Assembly: GCA_023396345.1 (NCBI GenBank)
Contig: JAEWWO010000045.1
Span: forward strand, 1-6,678
Length of the DNA: 6,678 bases
Reading direction: 5' to 3'
Source of the DNA: Bacteroidota bacterium
GTDB taxonomy: Bacteria; Bacteroidota; Bacteroidia; Chitinophagales; Chitinophagaceae
In this document: positions 1-6,203 of the stretch, piece after piece
How positions within the stretch are numbered: position 1 is the stretch's first letter
How the letters are laid out: each line of letters starts with the position of its first letter
Translations under genes and position numbers: made by a program
Notes under the pieces: model-generated
Told to the model about the DNA's origin: nothing
What the model saw: the letters and a program-made list of their open reading frames with translations, nothing else
The model's database searches: none

Positions 1-1
1 G

Positions 2-64
2 GATGATACTCGTAAATTTACTTCAGCCTTTATTTCAGCTTTAGAAGCATATGATGGGATATAA
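2..64 (+). CDS. C-terminal end of an unidentified upstream gene (5' partial)
   Basis: An open frame enters from the left edge and reads 20 codons to a TAA at 62-64, ending in ...ALEAYDGI. The tail looks like normal coding sequence: mixed polar and hydrophobic residues with a helix-like FISALEAY stretch. It overlaps the flippase start by 14 bases, an arrangement typical of co-transcribed genes in polysaccharide loci. The fragment is too short to identify. By context it could be a sugar-nucleotide enzyme, a transferase or another locus gene, but this is only inference. I am fairly sure a gene ends here and have no view on its function. Confidence 0.6.
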   Translation, partial: DDTRKFTSAFISALEAYDGI

Positions 65-1274
65 AAAACTCTTCAATAAGAACCTTTTAAAGTATCTTAG
101 TTTGGGCTACATAAATGTCATCCTAAATATAGTCATTAATCTTCTTTTACTAAAAAAACTGTCAGCTACGGACTTCGGTAAAATTTCTTTAGGAAAAACT
201 ATTTTTCAGTCTTTTGATTTTTCACATTTAGGTGTAAGGAGTGGTTTTGACAGAATCTTTCCTATAGAAAGAGAAAAAAAAAGAATTCATAATTTATTTT
301 CGACTGGTTTAGTAATTACAGGAATTACTTCTATAGCGTTCATGATTTTCTGGTATTTACAACGGAGTGAGGATAAATTTTTCTATTTTTATTTCTCCCT
401 TGCTGGTTTTTTCAGTTCTTTAATTGCATTATACCGTATATACTACAGAAGCTTTGAGGATAAAAAACATTTTGTACAGTTATCGTTTTTATCAGTTCTT
501 TTTCCCACTGTAGCACAGATTATTGGATTTTTGCTTTATGGTTTTTGGGGATTTGTATTTGCTTTTCTCACGGCATATATAACAGTTTTTTTAATAATTA
601 TTAAGTTTTTCAATGTTAGAATAATATTTAACATAAAAAAAATTAGAGCTTCTGTCAAAGAATTATTTAATAAGGGTTTTTTACTATATATATCCTCATT
701 AATAGCTTTTTTTTCAATGTCATTAGATAGATTCCTAATTGAAAGGTTTTGGAACTTAGAGGCTGTGGGTAGATTTTCTGCAATACTATTTTTCTTTTCG
801 GTCTTTACCATTTTTTCTGTTAATTATACTGAAATGTATATGAATAGGATTATTAGCAATAAATCGTTATCATATGTATTAAAACATACAATTGTGGTTG
901 TTGGTCTATCATTGGTGATGGTAGTAATAGTTTATTTTATTATAGATGATTTGCTACTCATTTATATGCCTCAATATGCTGCAGACACATTCAATATTAA
1001 ACTTATTATTTTAGGAGTTATTCCATTTTCATTAAGATCACAATTGTATTATTATATGCACGGTAGAGATAAGAGAAAATTATTAGTTTTTACGGATTTA
1101 TTCTCAACTATAGTTTATTTTTTAATTCTTCTGTATGTACTTAAGTATACAAAAACAATGGAAAATATTATATTTGCTAAATTAATTTATTATTTTATAA
1201 ACGCAGTTATTATTTTTATATTTGCATTTATTGTTAGCAAATCAACATCATCCTCACCTCATGAATCTACATAA
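51..1274 (+). CDS. wzx: Wzx-type polysaccharide flippase (MATE/MOP exporter superfamily)
   Basis: This is a predicted inner-membrane protein of 407 residues, close to the usual 400-480 for Wzx proteins. About twelve hydrophobic segments can be drawn, at roughly residues 14-34, 45-62, 82-103, 109-130, 146-165, 167-188, 206-225, 240-258, 278-298, 315-335, 347-366 and 376-396. The stretch SLDRFLIERFWNLEAVGRFS (residues 224-243) follows the DRF-I-----LEAVG-YS pattern seen at the start of the second half of Wzx/RfbX-like proteins. Such proteins move undecaprenyl-diphosphate-linked repeat units to the periplasmic face of the membrane. The start is ambiguous between tandem ATGs at 51 and 54, and no Shine-Dalgarno sequence is visible. 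It overlaps the upstream gene by 14 bases and lies two genes before the polymerase, as expected for a Wzx/Wzy pathway. The substrate cannot be told from the sequence. Confidence is high for the family and moderate for the exact role. Confidence 0.88.
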   Translation: MMGYKKLFNKNLLKYLSLGYINVILNIVINLLLLKKLSATDFGKISLGKTIFQSFDFSHLGVRSGFDRIFPIEREKKRIHNLFSTGLVITGITSIAFMIFWYLQRSEDKFFYFYFSLAGFFSSLIALYRIYYRSFEDKKHFVQLSFLSVLFPTVAQIIGFLLYGFWGFVFAFLTAYITVFLIIIKFFNVRIIFNIKKIRASVKELFNKGFLLYISSLIAFFSMSLDRFLIERFWNLEAVGRFSAILFFFSVFTIFSVNYTEMYMNRIISNKSLSYVLKHTIVVVGLSLVMVVIVYFIIDDLLLIYMPQYAADTFNIKLIILGVIPFSLRSQLYYYMHGRDKRKLLVFTDLFSTIVYFLILLYVLKYTKTMENIIFAKLIYYFINAVIIFIFAFIVSKSTSSSPHEST

Positions 1275-1369
1275 TTTATTTTTCTATTTACTTGTTACTA
1301 TTTTTGAGAGCACTATACTATATAATAATGTTAAATTCTAATAAATTCGTCATAAAAAATTAAGCTATA

Positions 1370-2368
1370 ATGAGATTTTTTATATTATTTTTACTCTTAT
1401 TGTCAGGTTGTTCTAATAAGAAGGATGTTATATCTATAGATCCTTCTAAGATGCCATTCAAGATAAATATATTAGAAAATTCAAGAGAAATTGTGCTAAT
1501 TCAAGATCAAGATTGGGAAAATCAACTCTTAGGGTATTATAATGTTATAAAAACATCAAATTCTTATAAAATGTGGTATACATCCTGGGGGCCATCTCCT
1601 TTTAACGAATTTTATTCTAACTTTTGCTATGCTACCTCTGATAATGGTAAAATTTGGAATAAAAATATTTCAAACATTTCACAAAATGATAGTAATAACA
1701 TAATTTATAATGGAATATTAGAGAATTTTGTTTTTTATGACAAATATTTACAGGAATATAAGTTAATTGGTGTAGAAAGAGATTCAAGTAAGAGACAAGG
1801 TACTTTTCTCCTTAGTTCTAATGACGGTATTCATTGGCGAGATAAAAAACTACTCTATAATGTACATTTTGATACTCAGTTTTCTGTAATTGTGAATAAA
1901 GATAATTATATTATTTACTTGCGAACTTGGAGTGAAGGTTACAGATCGATTGGATCAGTTGTTATTGATAAAAAATTAAATTCGCAATATAATCCAAGTC
2001 CTATTACATATGCTACTAATAAAAGTAATACTGAGTTTCCTCATATCTACAATAACGCTGCTTCTGCATGGGAAGATTTAATAATATTTTTTCCAACGCT
2101 ATATAATAATGAAAAAGATTCGATGTCTGTTACTGTCGGTTATCAGCTTCAACAAAAAATTTATTTTTCGAAAATGGATATTACAGAAGAACTTTTTCGT
2201 AATGAGAAGGTAAAATGGGGAATAGTATCTCCTAACTTAATACCTACAGGAGAGAAGAATAGATATTGGATTTATTATTATGGATCGGAAGAATCACACT
2301 TTAAAAGAATAGTTAATAAAGGTAAGACTATTTATTTTAGAATAAAGATAGAACTCTTAAAGTCATGA
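1370..2368 (+). CDS. Lipoprotein with GH32/GH43-like five-bladed beta-propeller (putative glycosidase-type)
   Basis: The 332-residue product opens with a short lipoprotein signal: a hydrophobic run, then the lipobox L11-S12-G13-C14 followed by SNKKD. It should therefore be acylated at Cys14 and anchored in an outer or inner membrane leaflet facing outward or into the periplasm. Two blade-like motifs, ATSDNGKIW (88-96) and LSSNDGIHW (148-156), lie 60 residues apart. Each follows a strand such as YKMWYTSW (66-73), matching the S-DG--W signature of furanosidase-type propellers. FDTQFSVI...YIIYLRTW (167-187) and YWIYYYGSEESH (299-310) resemble the later blades of the same group as I remember it. 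Catalytic acids cannot be assigned safely, so it could be a hydrolase, a transglycosylase or a non-catalytic binding protein. The ATG at 1370 gives a complete signal peptide, which supports this start. Its stop overlaps the polymerase start (ATGA), implying translational coupling. A catalytic glycosidase is not a standard part of a Wzx/Wzy locus. Confidence 0.72.
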   Translation: MRFFILFLLLLSGCSNKKDVISIDPSKMPFKINILENSREIVLIQDQDWENQLLGYYNVIKTSNSYKMWYTSWGPSPFNEFYSNFCYATSDNGKIWNKNISNISQNDSNNIIYNGILENFVFYDKYLQEYKLIGVERDSSKRQGTFLLSSNDGIHWRDKKLLYNVHFDTQFSVIVNKDNYIIYLRTWSEGYRSIGSVVIDKKLNSQYNPSPITYATNKSNTEFPHIYNNAASAWEDLIIFFPTLYNNEKDSMSVTVGYQLQQKIYFSKMDITEELFRNEKVKWGIVSPNLIPTGEKNRYWIYYYGSEESHFKRIVNKGKTIYFRIKIELLKS

Positions 2369-3531
2369 GTAAATTGCAATATACATTCAATACGATTCTT
2401 TTTATACTTGTTACTATACTAACTACAAGAGTTATTAATTTTTTCAATATAGATGAGATAGCATATTATGGAGCATTAGTTTCTCTTTGTTTAATTGTAC
2501 TATTACCAACATTGTATTCTTTTAAGTCTAATATTTTATTGTTTATCTTTTTATTTACAATTTTATTATCTCTTCTATTGAACGATATTCCAATAGTATT
2601 TTCACCCTATATTAAATTTCTTTTTTTTTCTTTCCTACTTATAAGTTTAGGTCCCTATTTTTCAAGTTTGAAACATGCAGTAATTTTAAAAAAAATTTTG
2701 TCATATTTTATTTTTTTATTTACTTTAATCGTTTTGATCTCATTTTTGTTAAGAGGACGTTTACCTACTGATGGATTTTATTATAGTGGTATAACGAATC
2801 AGTCTATGGTATTAGGTCCTATTAGCGCAATAGTAATAATATATTATTTTTGTAATCTTAATTTGCAAACAAAAAGAAAAAAGTATATATTTATATTACT
2901 TATTTTAATATCATCAGCAATTCTCTTGTTAACATCTTCCAGAGCTGCAATAGGAGCTACAATTTTAGCTTGTTGTTTTTATTTGTTTGTGAAAAGTAAA
3001 AATCCACTTAATTATTTTAAATATATATTCAGTATAATGTTTATGATATCTATGACGTATCCACTATGGGATGATTATTTAGAAGGTATCAATAAGAAAA
3101 TGGAGATTCAAGAAAGTATGAATGGAGAGACTTCTCGGTCTGTAATGTGGGATGCTCGTTTGTTAGAGTTCAATAGCAGTCCAATTTATGGTATTGGTTA
3201 CGCAAGTGTTTTCGTAAATTCGGCAGGCTACTCTTATGACAATGAAGGTTCAGTAGAATATGGATCTGGATGGTTAGGACTTTTATCTTCAATTGGTATT
3301 CTTGGACTAATTAGTTTTACATTATTATTTATAAATATATTTTGGGGCCTTTATAAGTATAGAAATAAGAACGAGCAAATCCCTTTTTATTTGTCGATAA
3401 TGGTTTTTTTTGCCTCACATATTATATATGAAGGATATATATTGTCTTCAGGTAATATATTATCTATATTTTTTTGGACAATATTAGGTTATTCTAATGA
3501 AATCAAAAATAGAATTAGGAATTCAAATTAA
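2365..3531 (+). CDS. wzy: O-antigen/capsule polymerase (Wzy/WaaL-type, Wzy_C family)
   Basis: This 388-residue integral membrane protein has many hydrophobic segments with a large central loop around residues 230-305, the architecture of O-antigen polymerases and ligases. Family signatures are visible. LLTSSRAAIGA (188-198) matches the S-SR-a conserved helix end. The loop segment R258---W262--R265 followed by SPIYGIG (272-278) matches the R---W--al-----piFGiG pattern of the Wzy_C domain. A third loop/helix junction, SGWLGLLSSIGILGL (301-315), also fits. It should join lipid-linked repeat units in the periplasm. Ligase function (WaaL) is the alternative, since both share this domain; location beside a flippase and sugar genes favours Wzy. 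The start ATG overlaps the preceding lipoprotein stop (ATGA, 2365-2368), so translation is probably coupled. The 3' end overlaps the convergent beta-helix gene by 4 bases. A run of nine T at 2621-2629 lies inside the gene without breaking the frame. Confidence 0.87.
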   Translation: MSKLQYTFNTILFILVTILTTRVINFFNIDEIAYYGALVSLCLIVLLPTLYSFKSNILLFIFLFTILLSLLLNDIPIVFSPYIKFLFFSFLLISLGPYFSSLKHAVILKKILSYFIFLFTLIVLISFLLRGRLPTDGFYYSGITNQSMVLGPISAIVIIYYFCNLNLQTKRKKYIFILLILISSAILLLTSSRAAIGATILACCFYLFVKSKNPLNYFKYIFSIMFMISMTYPLWDDYLEGINKKMEIQESMNGETSRSVMWDARLLEFNSSPIYGIGYASVFVNSAGYSYDNEGSVEYGSGWLGLLSSIGILGLISFTLLFINIFWGLYKYRNKNEQIPFYLSIMVFFASHIIYEGYILSSGNILSIFFWTILGYSNEIKNRIRNSN

Positions 3532-4787
3532 ATAACTACTTCATTATTGTATAATATTTTAATACCTTTTTTATTATTACCCTCCATAAATAATAGACTA
3601 TTATTTATTCCTGATAGCATTCTGTAGTTTAATGTTTTGGAATCTCCTGCAGTGTTTTGCTCTTGATTCTCTGTAATATTTATCACTGAATTATAAAAAG
3701 ATTTATTATTAATTAAGTAGATAGGTTTATTGAAAAATTCCATACTACCACTGAAAATGTTACCACTTATATTTAATATTCCCTGACGAAAATAAGAAAA
3801 ATATATACTGTATGCTGTTGCAAGATAAAAGTTATCACGTATATTTATAGAACCATATGTAGAAGTTGAACAAAGCTTTTTATATTCGTTTAAGACTAAG
3901 TCATTAATTAAAATATCTTGTTGGGAATTCGATTCCTTGTCTGCGCAATAAATATCAATCGATTTATTTGAAGAAGGTTTTTTTGTTTCAAAGTTTGTTT
4001 CGAACCAGTTTCCAATTATATTTAATTTTACACATACCCCTGATATATAAATTCCACAACCGGTGCCAGTTCTTTGATTTCTATTTCCTTCTATAGAATT
4101 CATTCTAATTTCACAACCATTGGAACCACTTAATAATATTCCAATTCCTCCTATACTAGTGGCTGAATTGTTGTCAATTATATTTGAATTAATGAGTAAT
4201 TGAAAACTTCTTCCGTAGGATATTATACCAATATTATTAAAAGTGATATAATTATTAGTAATATTATTTAAGTATGCATCATTACATATAATTCCTATAG
4301 TATTTTGATAAATATGACATCTATTTATGTGAACTTGTTGTTGCTTGCTCCAAGTAATTCCTATTCTATAATCTCTGATTTGTACATCTTCAATTATACA
4401 ACTATTTGTTTGAATTTCAATACACGAGGTATTTGATGTTGCTTTTGCATTATTGATATCAACAGGTTTCAGAACAGAAGATTTTCCATCACCATAAATT
4501 TTACATGATTTTTTTAAAATAATTACAGATGGATCTACTAAATAAACGCCACTCGGAATATATAAAGCTCCAATATTTTCTGTATTTATAAGAGCAACGG
4601 CTTTTCTAAATGCGTCAGTATCGTTTGTAGAATTTCCTGTTGCTCCAAAAGATTTTATATTAATAGAATCATAATCATTGCGATCTTTTTTTTTAATTAT
4701 ATCTTTACCAAAAAGAATATTTGTGAAAAATAGTAAATTTGCGGTTAGGCTTGTTTTTTTTAAAAAACTACGTCTATTGAATTTCAT
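3528..4787 (-). CDS. Tat-exported right-handed beta-helix protein (Pectate_lyase_3-like)
   Basis: The 419-residue product begins MKFNRRSFLKK, a twin-arginine signal (R5-R6-S-F-L-K-K). A short hydrophobic segment to about residue 27 suggests export of a folded protein by Tat. The segment INIKSFGATGNSTNDTDAF (42-60) is the hallmark opening of Pectate_lyase_3 domains. It is followed by GALYIPSGVYLVD and a KIYGDGKSSVLKP turn. The rest consists of repeated short strands rich in N, I and G (for example NNITNNYITFNNIGII), as in a parallel beta-helix. Such folds include lyases, hydrolases and epimerases acting on acidic or decorated polysaccharides; no specific catalytic set is assigned here. It is the only gene on the minus strand. 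It converges on the polymerase with a 4-base overlap of stop codons and diverges from the glycosyltransferase, so it needs its own promoter in 4788-4896. Base composition is as AT-rich as its neighbours. Family confidence is high; function is open. Confidence 0.85.
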   Translation of the reverse strand: MKFNRRSFLKKTSLTANLLFFTNILFGKDIIKKKDRNDYDSINIKSFGATGNSTNDTDAFRKAVALINTENIGALYIPSGVYLVDPSVIILKKSCKIYGDGKSSVLKPVDINNAKATSNTSCIEIQTNSCIIEDVQIRDYRIGITWSKQQQVHINRCHIYQNTIGIICNDAYLNNITNNYITFNNIGIISYGRSFQLLINSNIIDNNSATSIGGIGILLSGSNGCEIRMNSIEGNRNQRTGTGCGIYISGVCVKLNIIGNWFETNFETKKPSSNKSIDIYCADKESNSQQDILINDLVLNEYKKLCSTSTYGSINIRDNFYLATAYSIYFSYFRQGILNISGNIFSGSMEFFNKPIYLINNKSFYNSVINITENQEQNTAGDSKTLNYRMLSGINNSLLFMEGNNKKGIKILYNNEVVI

Positions 4788-4896
4788 GGTTTAAAAAATT
4801 TCATTTTGCTAATATAAAAAAAAGTACGTAAAACGTTAAAAAATTAAAATTATGCAAATAAATTCAGATAATAAAACTAAAATGCCGTTGGCTTAA
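4788..4896. promoter_or_regulatory. Divergent intergenic region expected to carry two promoters
   Basis: These 109 bases separate the start codons of two divergently read genes, so promoters for both the beta-helix gene and the glycosyltransferase are expected here. This follows from gene order, not from a clear motif. On the plus strand, TCATTTTG at 4801-4808 differs by one base from the Bacteroidota -7 consensus TAnnTTTG. On the minus strand, the complement of 4855-4862 reads TTTATTTG, also one base off, 68 bases from the beta-helix start. Neither has a convincing -33 box. The segment is extremely AT-rich and contains no operator-like inverted repeat that I can see. Confidence 0.35.
4869..4883 (+). 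repeat. 15-base A-rich leader, copy 1
   Basis: The 15 bases taataaaactaaaat occur here and again, identically, at 6188-6202 just before the dehydratase start. This copy runs into an ATG at 4882 that opens only a four-codon frame (MPLA, stop at 4894-4896) directly abutting the glycosyltransferase ATG at 4897. The shared sequence probably acts as an A-rich translation initiation leader, as is common where Shine-Dalgarno pairing is not used. Chance in AT-rich DNA is possible but less likely for an exact 15-mer placed before two neighbouring genes. Confidence 0.45.
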
Positions 4897-6114
4897 ATGA
4901 TGAATGTATTACAGATAAATTCCGTCATAAATACAGGGTCAACTGGTCGTATATGCGAGGAGATTGGAAATATGTTAATATCTCAGGGAAATAAAAGTTA
5001 TATTGCTTTTGGACGACAAGAAAAATTTAGTAATTTAACTAAAATTAAAATAGGTAATATTCTTGATAATATTGTTCATCTTATAAGCACACGCTTATTT
5101 GATAATCATGGATTTGCTTCAATAAATGCTACAAAAAAATTAATAAGAAAAATAAAAGCAATATCGCCTGATATAATTCACATTCACAATCTACATGGGT
5201 ATTATATTAATATAGAAATACTTTTTAAATTTCTTCAAAAAGAAAATATTCCTGTAGTTTGGACACTTCATGATTGTTGGGCATTTACAGGACATTGTAG
5301 TCATTTTTCTTTTGTTGGATGCGAAAAGTGGAAAACCCAATGTTATAATTGTCCGCAGACCAAAGAGTATCCCAAAAGTTTTTTTTTAGATAACTCGAAA
5401 AAAAATTTTTTAATAAAAAAAGAATACTTTACTTCACTAAATAATTTAACTATTGTTACTGTATCTGATTGGTTAAAAAGTGTAGCTCAACAATCTTATT
5501 TATCAAAATATTTTGTGAAGCGCATATATAATGGCGTCGATACAAGTATCTTCGTCCCATTAGATAATAATAGTTTATCAAAGAACAAACACATTTCAGG
5601 AAAATTCGTAATGTTAGGAGTGGCTAGTGTTTGGTCTAAAAGAAAAGGCCTCAATGATTATCTATCTTTAAGCAAATTACTTCATAATGATGAAGTAATT
5701 GTATTGATTGGATTAAAAAAAAATATAATTAGTAAACTACCATCAAATATTATTGGTATTGAAAAAACGGAGAACATTTTTAATTTAGTAGAATGGTATT
5801 CTATTAGTGATGTAGTCCTAAATCTATCAGTGGAAGAAACCTTTGGATTAACAACTGTAGAAGGCTTTGCTTGCGGTACACCAAGTATTGTATATAATAC
5901 TACTGCAAGCCCAGAACTTATTACACCTAAAACAGGATACATAGTAGAAAGAGACGAAAGTTTAAAACCCTTGAGAGGAGCAATTGATAATATTAAAATA
6001 CGCGGAAAATCATTTTATAAAGAAGCGTGCAGAAAAAGATCGTTAGAATTTTTTGATAAGAATAATAGATACAAAGAATACTTAAACTTATATCAACAAT
6101 TGTTAAAAGAATAA
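4897..6114 (+). CDS. GT4-family glycosyltransferase with Cys4 cluster (WcaC-like subgroup)
   Basis: The product is 405 residues with no signal peptide or membrane span, so it should act on lipid-linked sugars at the cytoplasmic membrane face. It shows the GT-B/GT4 order. The N-terminal glycine loop is NTGSTGRI (12-19). The acceptor-domain stretch IIHIHNLHGYY (93-103) is followed by HDCWAFTGHC (125-134). The hinge region is IYNGVD (210-215) and the donor-domain basic segment is SKRKG (247-251). The nucleotide-sugar EX7E motif is E314-TFGLTTV-E322, followed by GFACGTPSIVYNTTASPE. Cysteines 134, 142, 149 and 152 (C-x7-C-x6-C-x2-C) form a possible metal-binding or structural cluster also found, as I recall, in WcaC-like transferases. 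Donor and linkage cannot be assigned. Tandem ATGs at 4897 and 4900 both work; homologues usually begin MxVLQINSV, which favours 4900. It diverges from the beta-helix gene and reads toward the dehydratase 89 bases downstream. Confidence 0.9.
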   Translation: MMNVLQINSVINTGSTGRICEEIGNMLISQGNKSYIAFGRQEKFSNLTKIKIGNILDNIVHLISTRLFDNHGFASINATKKLIRKIKAISPDIIHIHNLHGYYINIEILFKFLQKENIPVVWTLHDCWAFTGHCSHFSFVGCEKWKTQCYNCPQTKEYPKSFFLDNSKKNFLIKKEYFTSLNNLTIVTVSDWLKSVAQQSYLSKYFVKRIYNGVDTSIFVPLDNNSLSKNKHISGKFVMLGVASVWSKRKGLNDYLSLSKLLHNDEVIVLIGLKKNIISKLPSNIIGIEKTENIFNLVEWYSISDVVLNLSVEETFGLTTVEGFACGTPSIVYNTTASPELITPKTGYIVERDESLKPLRGAIDNIKIRGKSFYKEACRKRSLEFFDKNNRYKEYLNLYQQLLKE

Positions 6115-6187
6115 TTCAATTAAATATTTACTGTTTTGAATAACTATTTTTGTGTCTTCATAGCAATTAAAATTTTAAAACTAAATT

Positions 6188-6202
6188 TAATAAAACTAAA
6201 AT
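6188..6202 (+). repeat. 15-base A-rich leader, copy 2
   Basis: This is the second identical copy of taataaaactaaaat (first at 4869-4883). It ends one base before the dehydratase ATG at 6204, where a ribosome binding site would normally sit. No purine-rich GGAGG-like sequence is present, so the leader itself is the likely initiation context. Confidence 0.45.
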
Positions 6203-6203
6203 A

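Noticed and set aside
536..811. Minus-strand open frame of 91 codons inside the flippase
   Set aside because: It lies wholly within the well-supported membrane-protein gene, has no recognisable domain, and is expected from AT-rich composition.
1328..1363. Eleven-codon frame upstream of the lipoprotein
   Set aside because: It is very short, in AT-rich spacer, with no initiation signal or coding character.
1275..1369. Possible RNA element or terminator in the gap after the flippase
   Set aside because: No stable stem, conserved riboswitch-like core or T-tract after a hairpin could be found by eye.
5682..5942. Minus-strand open frame of 86 codons inside the glycosyltransferase
   Set aside because: It is opposite the EX7E donor-domain coding region, whose conserved motifs prove the plus-strand frame.
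6115..6203. Possible terminator after the glycosyltransferase
   Set aside because: Only weak A/T self-complementarity such as ttaaaattttaa is present, with no GC-containing stem.
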